From Fistulifera solaris (lineage: Eukaryota > Bacillariophyta > Bacillariophyceae > Naviculales > Stauroneidaceae), in assembly GCA_030295235.1 (NCBI GenBank), contig AP026138.1:868001-932000 (forward strand): 64,000 nucleotides of DNA, read 5' to 3'. Position numbers and translations under genes: made by a program. Below the pieces are notes generated by a model. The model was not told where the DNA came from and made no database searches. It saw only the letters and a program-made list of their open reading frames with translations. Within the stretch, counting starts at the first letter, position 1. The number at the start of each line of letters is the position of its first letter. Of this stretch, positions 1 through 9,635 are shown piece after piece.

Positions 1-1082
1 GCGGGACACCGATACTGGTGGAGGCGCATATCAAAGAACCGACTCCGCTACCGTTGCATCATACACCATTGGCTTTGTCATTTGCTATTATAGCTGCGGA
101 AGATGCGATCAAAGGATCATTGACGACGACCTCGTTTTCGGCAAATACCGACAGCCCGTCGCTGCAAATGGTCGCTCTATTGGATCCGACATTGCAGGAA
201 GAATTGGTCGCCGACGGAAGTCTCATTACCATTGCTATGAATGTACACGGAGAAATATGTTTGGTCGATTATGCGGGAGGGTGTGAATTGGAACCCGTCA
301 TGTTTCGGACCGTGTGTCAAACCGCCGACCAAGTATTGCGTCAGAATCTATGTCCTGGATTGGAGCAGTCATTGGAAGAAGCCGATGAACAGGCCTTGCG
401 GGAACGATTGCAACGATTGCAGTTGCAGCAGCAGCAGCAGCAGCGTGAAGCACAGGCCGATGCGAAAAGTACCGATATGGACTGGAACACTACCGAAAGC
501 ACGACTGTGACGACGGCTACCGCAATGGACGTGGTGTTGGATGCCGCCGTCGAACAAGCTCAAGTCCAAGCGGAAGAAGCCTACAAACGACAAGCTTTAG
601 ATTACAATATAGGACACATGCCGACGGCTGTACGTGAAACGAAACAGCAACAAGTCAAACAGCAAGCAAATGCGCTATTGCAGTCTTTGTTGCAGTCGGT
701 GGCACAGGAAGAGGAGCCATCATCGGTTCAAGTATCCGGATCAAATGAAACAGTAGAGCACACCAATGCGGTCGTGGAAGACGTGCCTCCTGTCAAGAAC
801 CAAAAGATTGTCGCAGCTCCTTTAGAAACTTCAAATGCGACAGAAGCTCCCTTGCAACAAGCAGTTACAAAGACGATGAATGACGAGGATGACGATGAAG
901 AAGACGAGCCAGTTGTGTTACAAAGCGAATTTGCTAGCATCAAACCACCTGCTAGCACCAACGACAATAAAGTGATCGCGGCTATCAGCAACGAAAAGAA
1001 TCAAGACGACGATGAAGACGACGTGGATGATTTGGCGGATGCTATACGAAAGAAGAAAAAGTCGAAGAAACCAAAGAAATAA
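1..1082 (+). CDS. RRP45: Exosome core subunit RRP45/EXOSC9, 3' part (5' end outside window)
   Basis: The frame is open from the window edge and gives 359 residues. The first ~90 residues match the second half of an RNase PH-like fold of the RRP45 type: an HHTPLALSFA strand, then a DPTLQEE segment, VADGSLITIAMN, and a GEICLVDYAGG strand. RRP45 is a non-catalytic ring subunit of the nuclear/cytoplasmic RNA exosome for 3'-5' RNA processing. After the fold comes a long acidic, Gln-rich tail with a (CAG)n-coded poly-Gln near 420-440, DEDDDEEDE clusters and a basic end (RKKKKSKKPKK) that could be a nuclear signal. The tail is longer and more repetitive than I would expect from the family. The start codon lies upstream of base 1. 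The fold identification is by motif recognition only. Confidence 0.85.
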   Translation, partial: GTPILVEAHIKEPTPLPLHHTPLALSFAIIAAEDAIKGSLTTTSFSANTDSPSLQMVALLDPTLQEELVADGSLITIAMNVHGEICLVDYAGGCELEPVMFRTVCQTADQVLRQNLCPGLEQSLEEADEQALRERLQRLQLQQQQQQREAQADAKSTDMDWNTTESTTVTTATAMDVVLDAAVEQAQVQAEEAYKRQALDYNIGHMPTAVRETKQQQVKQQANALLQSLLQSVAQEEEPSSVQVSGSNETVEHTNAVVEDVPPVKNQKIVAAPLETSNATEAPLQQAVTKTMNDEDDDEEDEPVVLQSEFASIKPPASTNDNKVIAAISNEKNQDDDEDDVDDLADAIRKKKKSKKPKK

Positions 1083-1289
1083 ACATTGTTGGCGTAGAAT
1101 AGCTATAATTTTCCCCCACAGAAGCCGAGCTTATTATGCAATCGGCTAGCCGACTCCTCTACGCCCCATGACCATGACGATCTAGTTTATTTAACGAAAA
1201 ACCTTATTCATAGAAACTGAGCAGTTATAGGCGGAAACTATAAAACGGTACAGTCTTTATGATTGTACTGGAGCATGGCTTTGACAAAT

Positions 1290-1580
1290 CATATGAATGA
1301 GTTGGATGCTTTGTTCCAGTCAATGATGGAGGAGATGTGGCCGTCAAAGGTTCAGTTAACTGGATTTGAACTGGCAGTATCTGGTAGTCATGGAAGATTT
1401 GTCACCCGTTCCGAGCAAAAAAGTCGCAACGCTCGCGGCACGATTAACAGAATATGTCGTTGCTCAAGTGAAACAAGCAAAATGAAACGACTGATGACGA
1501 GGATGAAGATGAAGACGAAGACGATGAGCCGGTGACACTGCACATCGGATTCGCTACCGTTAGAACTCCCCAGCAGGAAA
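1290..1580 (+). pseudogene. Decayed partial copy of the RRP45 acidic tail
   Basis: About 210 bp after RRP45 stops, a non-continuous reading frame resembles its tail. One stretch reads VVMEDLSPVPSKKVA against AVVEDVPPVKNQKIVA in RRP45. A later stretch reads DEDEDEDDEPVTLHIGFATV against DEDDDEEDEPVVLQSEFASI. An earlier ALFQSMMEE stretch lines up with LLQSLLQSVAQEEE. The order is the same in both copies, but the frame is broken and holds an internal stop. I read this as a tandem duplication of the 3' end of the gene that has since decayed. Low-complexity acidic sequence can align by chance, so confidence is moderate. Confidence 0.5.
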
Positions 1581-1730
1581 GTTACAACAAACAAGCAGAT
1601 AACCATCTTATCATGTACTTATTACAAGTTGCTACACTCACAATTCCATTTCGACAATTAATCGACGAAGATAATGATTGTTGCGGCGGCGGGCATTTAC
1701 AGTATATTGCGAGTGTCGGGAAAGCTGAAT

Positions 1731-1965
1731 TTTCACGTTCCCAGGAAATCTGGGCGATTGGTATTAACGTTGGTCCAGAAAATCTGGACCAGTTGTAGTT
1801 TCGCGTTCCCAGGAAATCTGGGTGATTGGTATTTACGTTGGTCCAGAAAATCTGGACCAGTTGTAGTTTCGCGTTCCCAGGAAATCTGGGTGATTGGTAT
1901 TTACGTTGGTCCAGAAAATCTGGACCAGTTGTAGTTCTCGCTTTCCCAGGAAATCTGGGAATGTG
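1731..1965. repeat. 68-bp minisatellite, 3.4 copies, each with two palindromes
   Basis: Units start at 1731, 1799 and 1867, with a partial fourth from 1935. Each 68-bp unit holds two inverted repeats: CCCAGGAAATCTGGG, and about 33 bp later GGTCCAGAAAATCTGGACC. Units 2 and 3 appear identical and unit 1 differs at a few bases. The partial fourth unit keeps only the first palindrome. The core CAGAAnTCTG resembles that of the array at 15583-16190. All units are short-read open on both strands, so small ORFs here are artefacts of the repeat. Confidence 0.9.
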
Positions 1966-2264
1966 GTTTTCTCACTCTGGTCATTTTTTACTCGCAAGAG
2001 GTGCGCGCGCGAAAAGGCTCGCCGGCGACCACAGATGGGCGCGCTCCTTCAAAAATTGCCGCCACTTTTCGCGTCCTCCTCGTCGCGCCTCGCATTCTTT
2101 GCAGCTCGGCCAACTTTCACCTTTGCCATTCTATTCCGGCCTTCTTATTGTGAATCTGTTACTCCTCTTGCGTTATTCGACAAGTTCTTATTGATTGAGC
2201 AGGATATTGAAAGGATTGACGGAAACAATATAAAGAATACCGCGTACAGTGAGCCTTGCGGAGC

Positions 2265-3920
2265 ATGTCGTCGACAAATGATACGAATGCGTTTGATGCT
2301 CTCGCGCAATCCGTTCCTTCTACAAACGCAACAACACCACGCACTTACGACACTTCTGTTCCGTCAGTAATGCTACAAGGATCAAGTCAGTTTCATTGTG
2401 GTTTAGAAGCCATGGAAGATTCTCTATCATGTGTCGTCTGCCGTGAGATTTTCCGCAATCCCATTTCGCTGTATCCTTGTCAGCATTCCTTTTGCAGCGA
2501 ATGCGTTCGCAAATCATTGAAAGAACAACTCAAATCGTTAAAACGAACAGCAAATTGCCCGGTCTGTCGAGTACAATTGGATACAAGCGGCATTGCCTTT
2601 GAAAAGTGCATTCGACCGAATCCGACGTTAGAGGATTTATCCAATGCTTATTCGGGCATTCGCAACGAAATGTATTCAATCTTGTCATCTTCGGCCTCGC
2701 CAGCAGCGTTAACAGCATCAGCGGCAACTGCTACGCGAACTAGTGAAGAAGAAGCACCTCGTCGATCGAGTCGTCTCTCTGCCGACAACGAAGTCGTAGA
2801 ACGATCATCAACACTACCTCATCAGCAGCCGCCACAGCCACAGCCACAGCAACCACAGCCACGACGACTCACCAAGAAGAATCCGGTCTTGTATCATTCA
2901 CTCAAAAAGAAGCAGTTGCAAGACTTATGCCGCAAGGAAGGATTGTCGACATACGGTTCCGATACCGAACTTAAACTCCGTCATCAAGCCTTTTTGGAAC
3001 TATACAATGCCGAGTGCGACAGTCAGACTCCCCGGACGCACGAGGAGCTATTGCAAGACTTGGCGCAGCGCGAACAGCAGCGACGGTTGGTGGAAAGTCA
3101 AGATCGACGCAATGGTGCGCATGCGCATACTGCGCACGTTGAACGGTTTTTTCAACAACGCAATCGTGATGGACCGGCCATGAAGCGCGGGGATTCGGAA
3201 TTTGATCAGGAATGGAAGGAGGGATGGAAACGATTGATCGCCCAGGGAAAAGAGCAGTTAGAACGAGAGCGCAAGAAGAAACAAATGGCGACGAATGAAA
3301 AGAAACCAGCTAATGATTTGAACGAAATCACCCACATAAAACAAGCAAGTGATTCGGACAAGCCAGTTGATTTTGATACGAAGGCGCTTGATAAGGAAGA
3401 GCACAGCGAAGTAAAAGCCCCCGAAAAAGAACAAATTCATGTACGGGATCCAGTTGCCAACAGGAAGAAGTATGCCGATGCAGTGTTGAATTTCCGGAAA
3501 GTGAAAGCATGGCCCGCTTATGGATATGAGAACCAAGAAAATGAACAAGAGGATAGAGCTAATGAAGCTGCCGTTCCCGCAGTCAAACCAATGCCATCGG
3601 TAACTCCCCGGGTGACGAAGCGCCCTTTTGAGGTCATGTGTCCATGGAGTTCAGCCACCTCCGTCTCAGACGTCTCGCCTCCTAGTTTGGGAGTCGCCAC
3701 TTCTAAAATCGACTTCTCGTCAAATCAGCCAAAGCAGCCAAGACTATGCGACGTACCAAGTAAGTCTCACACGAGCCAGGGTTCTATTGTCGGGCCTTGG
3801 ACGTGCAAGCTATGTACTTTCCTAAACACGAAACGCACGTGGAGCACAGCCAAATGCGAAATGTGTGAATCTCCGCGTCCAAGTTTCACCGAGACACAAG
3901 AGGTCATTGCATTGAATTAA
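2265..3920 (+). CDS. RAD18: RAD18-like E3 ubiquitin ligase (RING + SAP + RanBP2 zinc finger)
   Basis: The protein has 551 residues from the ATG at 2265, in one exon. A C3HC4 RING lies at about residues 55-103 (CVVC, PCQHSFCSEC, CPVC). A SAP-like motif follows around residue 215, with YHSLKKKQLQDLCRKEG and the LELYNAECDS ending that is typical of RAD18. A long Glu/Lys-rich region leads to a C-terminal RanBP2/NZF-type zinc finger (WTCKLCTFLN, CEMCESPRPS). RAD18 with RAD6 monoubiquitinates PCNA at stalled replication forks. RING plus SAP points to RAD18. The usual UBZ4 finger between them is not visible, and the C-terminal zinc finger may supply ubiquitin or protein binding instead. An upstream in-frame TTG was not used. 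Confidence 0.82.
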   Translation: MSSTNDTNAFDALAQSVPSTNATTPRTYDTSVPSVMLQGSSQFHCGLEAMEDSLSCVVCREIFRNPISLYPCQHSFCSECVRKSLKEQLKSLKRTANCPVCRVQLDTSGIAFEKCIRPNPTLEDLSNAYSGIRNEMYSILSSSASPAALTASAATATRTSEEEAPRRSSRLSADNEVVERSSTLPHQQPPQPQPQQPQPRRLTKKNPVLYHSLKKKQLQDLCRKEGLSTYGSDTELKLRHQAFLELYNAECDSQTPRTHEELLQDLAQREQQRRLVESQDRRNGAHAHTAHVERFFQQRNRDGPAMKRGDSEFDQEWKEGWKRLIAQGKEQLERERKKKQMATNEKKPANDLNEITHIKQASDSDKPVDFDTKALDKEEHSEVKAPEKEQIHVRDPVANRKKYADAVLNFRKVKAWPAYGYENQENEQEDRANEAAVPAVKPMPSVTPRVTKRPFEVMCPWSSATSVSDVSPPSLGVATSKIDFSSNQPKQPRLCDVPSKSHTSQGSIVGPWTCKLCTFLNTKRTWSTAKCEMCESPRPSFTETQEVIALN

Positions 3921-4906
3921 AACAATATCTCGAAACGCTTTTGGATGCTACAAACACGAGACCGACAGAGACTTCGGTTGATGGCCTAATCTTGCTTCTG
4001 AAAATATAAAAAACAAGCTTGAATTTAGACTATTTTCTTTGAATATGTCAATCGGTCTGTGTGAACACTTAATTATGGATCCAACTTAGCAAGAAGCACG
4101 TTTCTTCTTCTGACTGATAAGATAAAAGTTTGGCGTGCATTAGTCAAAGTGCTGAGGACAAAAATTGGGATGCACTAAAACCAATGCTCCTAGCTTGCAT
4201 CGACATACAAGCATGCAACGAGATGGTTGCGACGTTGCGATGTGCGAGGTGCGAGGTGCGAGTAACGGAGCAGAGTTCTCATTCAACGTAGGAGGCAATT
4301 GAGATTGGCGGTCCAAACGTAAACTTTAATTTTATTCTACTGTAGTCTAGTTCCTAGTTCAATTTTCAATTTCATCATTCATCCTCATCAGCGATTGTTC
4401 GGCATTCATGATTGGTTTTGAAGTTCGTTAGGTGTTCGACAAAACGTACTTGGGTTTCTGGCAGCTGGCCAAACATTATTTATTGGCAGCTGTCACTAAT
4501 TCTGTGTAAATTCGCCCGTTTCTTCAGCCGTTTCTTGTTCTTCACGTTGCACCTTTCTTTGATTCTAAGCAAGCTACTTCAGGAACCATACTATGAAGGG
4601 TCATTTTCTACATTCAAAGAAATCTGATCGTCATTTCTGGATTCTGGACCTATTGGCATTTTCATATTCAAGCCGCCGATCAAATTTTGGTACAAAACCT
4701 ACGTAGATTTGTACGCCGATTTGCCTTTTCATTCACTCTGTAGCGCGAATCGTACTTTTGGATTTCCCGAAGAAGACCTTCTCTGAAGACAATGTTTGTT
4801 TGTCCCTTCCAACTTCCAACCTTTTTCTGACCCCCAAAAAATTGAGGGTTGACTTCAAAACATCATTCAATCACAACGACTTCCTATCTAATAGACCAGA
4901 GCCTCA
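3921..4906. other. Intergenic, no gene seen
   Basis: This 986-bp interval lies between two same-strand genes. It contains a short GCGAGGTGCGAGGTGCGAG run near 4240 and AT-rich stretches. A 71-codon frame at 4412-4627 has no recognisable protein features. It probably holds the 3' flank of the RAD18-like gene and the promoter of the next one. Confidence 0.6.
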
Positions 4907-5800
4907 ATGATGAATCAAAATATATCACGTGACGATATGAATGAGAGAATAGTACAGCAACGTAGCGCAATCTCATTAAACAACGTCGGCGTCAGTCTGT
5001 TGCAACGAAGATGTTATATGCAGGCAGTCGAGGCATTCGAGTGCGCCGCTTCTCTCCTGCCCGACAGTCTGCTGGAAGCTACCGATAAAATGAATGTGAA
5101 TGACCTTGTACAAAAGAGCTTGAAGCATTTAACAACAGCGAAACCCGCTCGCCGTGAAGCTTTAATCATTGAAGTTCTTTCCGTGACACCCGATGGATAT
5201 CTTACGCTCGAATCAGACAACAATTCGTGTCGTAGAACTGTGCTGGAGTCCGTTTTTCTTGACGCTCCGTGTCCGTCGGTAGCTCATGCGGTTCGGTTAG
5301 AATCACACTACGTTCCTAAGCAAGAGGCAATTGCAACGCACAATTTGGCAATCGCCTGCCTATGTCTGGCAAAAGGGTTCCCTGTCACGAATGAGAAGCG
5401 ATTTCAAATGAAGAAACTTTTATTTGAGAAAGCAACTCAATACGCCCGTCTTTCCGCGACGGTTCTTCTAGAACACTGGCAATCTTCCTTGACTACCTCG
5501 GAATGCCGGGAATTAGAGAATGCAGAAGAAAATGAATGCCAGGATGCGACAGAGTGGCTGAATCGAAAGATCGACTCTTCAGCACCTAAGAACCATCACG
5601 GTATTCTCGATAGCATCACTGTGGGTGTTATTAATGTGTTCTTGACGACTTTGCAGGAGACTTCACGCACTGAAGAAGCCAAAGAGCTCTACAACCAGTT
5701 GGTGGACTTTCGAGAATCGGCCTTCGATAACAACGAACATCAATGTCAAGCCTTGTTAAAAACCATTCTTCGGTCTGGTGGCTTGGCCGCGGCCGCATAA
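4907..5800 (+). CDS. TPR-like protein, function unknown
   Basis: The product has 297 residues from one exon, starting at the first of two adjacent ATGs. Residues ~22-45 (SLNNVGVSLLQRRCYMQAVEAFECAASLL) look like one tetratricopeptide helix pair. A second helical segment near residue 140 (IATHNLAIACLCLAKG) and a C-terminal helix pair (VGVINVFLTTLQETSRTEEAKELYNQLVDF) also read as TPR-like. There are no catalytic motifs, signal peptide or membrane segments. Diatom genomes carry many short proteins of this style, presumably protein-interaction scaffolds. The role is not known and is not inferable from neighbours. Confidence 0.7.
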   Translation: MMNQNISRDDMNERIVQQRSAISLNNVGVSLLQRRCYMQAVEAFECAASLLPDSLLEATDKMNVNDLVQKSLKHLTTAKPARREALIIEVLSVTPDGYLTLESDNNSCRRTVLESVFLDAPCPSVAHAVRLESHYVPKQEAIATHNLAIACLCLAKGFPVTNEKRFQMKKLLFEKATQYARLSATVLLEHWQSSLTTSECRELENAEENECQDATEWLNRKIDSSAPKNHHGILDSITVGVINVFLTTLQETSRTEEAKELYNQLVDFRESAFDNNEHQCQALLKTILRSGGLAAAA

Positions 5801-6150
5801 GAGAGAGGGGTATGTACAGTCTTCTCCTCTTTTCATTATTCTGCTTCATAACTATGTTGTCATAATAATCGTTATTCGGTGTCTACTGGAAGGTTCGGGA
5901 AAAAGTGTACACTCACGTAGACTCCCGTAGAAAAATGTACCAAGCAGAGGTGCGTTCCCGTGTCTCCCAGTGCTCTCCTTGAGACTTTAGTTTACTTTTT
6001 ATACGGAGTAAGTACTGGTAGTTAGCCATGAGCCATGCGAAGTGGTTGTACTATATTCGATCATAGCTAGTACCGGAGCGATGTATTTCGGTCACACGGT
6101 CACACGCGCACCTATTTTGCGTCAAAAAACTTTGACGACTGCACGCGACC
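5801..6150. other. Intergenic, likely promoter of the cyclophilin gene
   Basis: This 350-bp spacer has no coding signal. A GTAAGT donor-like hexamer at 6008 could mark a 5' UTR intron, but no paired exon can be shown. Confidence 0.4.
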
Positions 6151-7274
6151 ATGACAAAAGACAAAGAGCGATACTACAAAGACTCACTCGCTCTCATTGC
6201 AAAGATCTTTCTCTTCTTACAAAGTCTTTCAGTTAAAGGAACAAGAGCTTGGTCGCAAAGAAGTTGCACGTATCGACGAAATATTAAATAAAACGAACGT
6301 ACAAAAGATGAGTGCAGCCTTGGAAGAACTCGAAGCCGAAGAAGCTCTTATTCGCTGCGGTACAACGAAAGGCGATATTGTGATGCATTTGTACCGCAAA
6401 TGGAGTCCGCATGGATACGATCGAGCGGTTGCCTTGTACGAACATGGCTTTTACGATCATTCGCACTTTTTTCGAACAGTGCCCAACTTTCTGGTGCAAT
6501 TTGGCATTTCCTATACCGATGATGTCGAACTACAAAAGAAAGCACGTTCTACGATCCCCGATGATCCTCAACTAGATCCGCCGATTCCCTTTGATGTAGG
6601 AACGATATCGTATGCTGGTACGTCCCTTTGAATTGAATTGAATGCAATGATTGATCAAGATATCATGATTAGGTATCTTTCGCTCGTTACTCGGCATGCG
6701 GATTCATCTTACCCTTTCCTCTGTTTCCTCTCTTTTTCTGCGGTTTTTTATTCTTCAAAAAGGGAGCGGACCGAACAGCCGAACGTCTCAACTATTCATC
6801 GCATACGCCGGCCTTCCATCTTTCGGGACACAATTATGGGAAACACCTATCGGTGAAATCGAAGAAGGCATGGATGTCGTGGAGAAATTTTATAGCTACG
6901 GGGATATGCCGCCCTGGGGTAAAGGTCCTGTGCAACAGAAAATTCATGGTGGTCCGTCATATATCGAAGAAAACTTTCCTTTGACGGACAAGTTTACTTC
7001 GTGTCACGTGCAGCGTTTGCAGACGGCCGATGAACGGGATGCGGAACTTACAGATCCTACCGACGATGTCACCGATGAAGTGCCACCAGAATTGTTGGAG
7101 CGGCCGGAACAGTTGCGACACGCGGAAACCAAAAAGCCAGACACAGAAGCACTTTCACCATCGAAGATTCCAACCTTGTCGGCAGTAGCAGCGGTAGCCT
7201 TACTGGCTATTGTTTGGTGGTGGTGGCGCTGGCTTTTGGGTCGATCACAGCAGAAATCAAGCAAGTCTAACTGA
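6151..7274 (+). CDS. Membrane-anchored cyclophilin-like peptidyl-prolyl isomerase, 2 exons
   Basis: A cyclophilin-like domain is split by an intron at 6618-6762 (GTACGT donor, AAAAAG acceptor, 145 bp). Exon 1 carries GTTKGDIVMHLY and a FFRTVPNFLVQFGIS core that keeps the Arg, Phe and Gln of the active site. Exon 2 starts GSGPNSRTSQLFI, the second conserved core. Downstream is an acidic linker, then a C-terminal hydrophobic segment (AVAAVALLAIVWWWWRWLLG), suggesting a tail anchor. The 5' end is uncertain. The frame is open from about 6232 (LKEQELGRKEVARIDEIL) but its first ATG is 6309. An ATG at 6151 in another frame would add a hydrophobic segment (SLALIAKIFLFLQS) and needs one base removed near 6224-6231. 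Isomerase activity is inferred, not certain. Confidence 0.72.
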
Positions 7275-7853
7275 TGGCTTAGACAAGGAATTTACTCACT
7301 CTAGAACCTCTACCCGAACCAACATATTCCGCTTAAGCTCTGCTAGTCCTCTAGTAGCTTGAGATGCTCCGGGTTAGAAGCTGTTGTTCGTACCGCATCG
7401 AAGCGCTCTCCTTAGCTTTAGGCAACTAAGACGGGCAAAATTATGTCCGTTCGTCGTTATCCTATTAAAACGTGCGTGCCTCTCCAAGTTTGGAAGTCTT
7501 CTCGCGTGGGAGTTATTCCGGGAACGTTTTGCGCTCGCAAGATTGAAGAGACACTCCACCAAATTGTAAACGCTCGACTCTACGAATAAAAAGTCCCACC
7601 TTTCTTTGGCGAGAGTCGTCGTACAGCGATAAAAGGCACAGTAGTGCTACTTTTCACTTTATTGTCAATTATAACCGCTCTCTGTCGACTCCGTCTAATT
7701 TCAACGTACCGCATTTTTGGCGCAAAGCACACTTTCGCATTTTCCGATCGAGAAGGATCCATCACATTCATTCCGAATCATCATTGAACTGCCATTATTG
7801 TAGTTTATCATACGAAACAACCCGAGAGTACAGCAACAATCAAGCAACAAACC
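7275..7853. other. Intergenic, no gene seen
   Basis: This 579-bp stretch separates two same-strand genes. Short overlapping frames on both strands at 7374-7771 have no recognisable motifs. It likely holds a 3' flank and a promoter. Confidence 0.5.
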
Positions 7854-8651
7854 ATGAAGGCAATACAAGCGGTACTTTACCTGAGTTTACTGTCGACAGC
7901 CACGTCGTTTACTCCTTCGACGACCGCTCCGCGCATAATTAAGACTTCTATAACACAGCGCAAAGCATTTGATGCTTCCACCGTGGATGCATTTTATCAG
8001 TCACAGCCCTACTTGGCTGCCTTTTTGACTTGCGGTGTTAAGGCGGGGTCGGCCGACTTTGTGGCTCAGAAGCAGCAGGCATCGCAAGCGAAAAAGGAAG
8101 AGGAGTCACAGGGAGAACGTGAGTTCGATGTCTCTCGCAATCTCGCATTCCTTGTGTATGGAGGCCTTTGGCAGGGAATTTTTCAGCAATGTCTGTATCT
8201 GCACTTATATCCGGTTTTGTTTGGAGCAAACCCTACCCTGGAATCGATCGCCTGTCAAGTGGCGTTCGACGTGCTCATTACCGGGCCCATCTTGTGCATT
8301 CCGGTGTCCTACTCGGTAAAGAGTATGTTCGCATCGGGTGAAGTCTCTTTGGAAGCCGTAGAACGGGGTCTTCAAAACTACTGGCGTGATATTACCACCA
8401 AGGGATTGATGAAGACCTATGGCTCGATTTGGGTACCTGCACAATGTCTAACATTCGGTGTGGTTCCGCCGCATTTGCGAGTTGTTTTTGTGGCGGCCGT
8501 GTCGTTCTTCTGGGTGACTCGCCTTTCTGCGATCTCCTCGTCTGCGCCTTTGTCATCGACAACAGTGGCATCGCCATCAATGCCTCCGCCTACCTTACTG
8601 CGTCTTCGCGGGGATGCACAAACGGAATCGAGAGCTTGTCAGCAATTATAG
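7854..8651 (+). CDS. Mpv17/PMP22-family membrane protein, plastid-targeted
   Basis: The protein has 265 residues in one exon. It starts with a signal peptide (AIQAVLYLSLLSTATSF), where TATSF resembles the ASAF-type site of diatom plastid presequences. The Mpv17/PMP22 family pattern follows. There is an early helix (YLAAFLTCGVKAGSADFVAQ), a glycine-containing helix (LVYGGLWQGIFQQCLYLHLYP), and the diagnostic C-terminal segment with IWVPAQCLTFGVVPPHLRVV and SFFWVTRLS. Family members are small multi-helix membrane proteins of organelles with proposed channel roles. The Pro/Ser-rich last 40 residues are unusual and could reflect a missed splice or a frame error near the end. Plastid location is inferred from the presequence. 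Confidence 0.82.
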   Translation: MKAIQAVLYLSLLSTATSFTPSTTAPRIIKTSITQRKAFDASTVDAFYQSQPYLAAFLTCGVKAGSADFVAQKQQASQAKKEEESQGEREFDVSRNLAFLVYGGLWQGIFQQCLYLHLYPVLFGANPTLESIACQVAFDVLITGPILCIPVSYSVKSMFASGEVSLEAVERGLQNYWRDITTKGLMKTYGSIWVPAQCLTFGVVPPHLRVVFVAAVSFFWVTRLSAISSSAPLSSTTVASPSMPPPTLLRLRGDAQTESRACQQL

Positions 8652-8813
8652 AAGAGAATGATCAACCTACACAACCACAACAGCATCGACATAAAGCCAC
8701 CTTCTGATAGAGCATCGTACATAGACCTTTTAAATGCATAAAGTAAAGAGACAGTACAAATTTTGATTGATTATATGTAGATTATGAGAATTTGATGATA
8801 AGACACAGATAGT

Positions 8814-9635
8814 CTAACACTCGAGACGAGTGATGATCAAGTCGACATCCGAAGCATCACTGGCTCGTGCGGCTTGCTCTTGCTGTTGCCGCTTCACAGC
8901 AAGCAGTCGACGAAACTCGACTACAACCTGCTGTCGTGACTTTTTGATTTCATCCACAACATGCATTGCGGCCGCCAACTCGCTTTCCGTGATACCCCAA
9001 TCTTCTCGCAGCAACTCAATGCGGCGTTCAGCACTAACAAACAACTCCTGAAGCGTGCGTTTGTTCTTCTGCAGGTCTGGTAGATCGTCAGCATGCGTAT
9101 CAAAGAGCCACACCTCCGGCCGCTCTACGAAAGACCAATCTAGCGTCAAGGGAGGTCCCGCCTTACAGGCCGGATTCTCTCCCACCGTCCGAGCAAACTC
9201 GCGTATTTGTACGACACTGAATCGAACCGATCGCGGGTGCGTCTTCAAGCCAGTCGACGGAGACGAAGGGGCGGACGAGCAGCACGTGGTTGACAAAGTC
9301 GATTTGATGGAAGCATCTTCTTCGCTCGGATTCGTCAACGACAAGGAATCGCATCCGTCCTCTTTCGACATCAACTTCGGCATTCGAAAGCTCATGCGAC
9401 GTTGTAATCGTTTACCCCAGTGTGGACGCGATGTAGAGGGTAATGAGAGACGTCGAAGAGACGCTCGTCGTGACTTCTTGAATGATGCTGCTTCATTGTC
9501 ATTCTTGTAAAGAGAGAGATCTGTGCCGTCGCGTGAAGGGTTACATGAAGGCGTAATCGCCGTTTCGGAACAACACAAGCTCCTCGACGAAGCAAGCTTA
9601 GCAAGGCGCTTTGACGGAAAGGATAGCTTCCACAT
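8814..9635 (-). CDS. Conserved stramenopile protein of unknown function
   Basis: The protein has 273 residues in one exon, starting at the ATG at 9635. The N-terminal half is basic and Ser-rich. At about residues 140-172 it has VRFSVVQIREFARTVGENPA followed by GPPLTLDW, a motif I recognise from many diatom proteins without known function. The C-terminal half is helical and charged, likely a coiled coil (ELLREDWGITESELAAAMHVVDEIKKSRQQ and on). There is no signal peptide, membrane span or catalytic motif. It converges on the 3' end of the Mpv17-like gene, with about 160 bp between stops. Confidence 0.75.
   Translation of the reverse strand: MWKLSFPSKRLAKLASSRSLCCSETAITPSCNPSRDGTDLSLYKNDNEAASFKKSRRASLRRLSLPSTSRPHWGKRLQRRMSFRMPKLMSKEDGCDSLSLTNPSEEDASIKSTLSTTCCSSAPSSPSTGLKTHPRSVRFSVVQIREFARTVGENPACKAGPPLTLDWSFVERPEVWLFDTHADDLPDLQKNKRTLQELFVSAERRIELLREDWGITESELAAAMHVVDEIKKSRQQVVVEFRRLLAVKRQQQEQAARASDASDVDLIITRLEC

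Noticed and set aside
1731-1965. CRISPR-like array
   Set aside because: Units are near-identical across the whole 68 bp with no unique spacers, and the context is a eukaryotic nuclear genome.
4412-4627. 71-codon plus-strand gene
   Set aside because: The translation is hydrophobic, but it lacks a start context, known motif or neighbours to support it.
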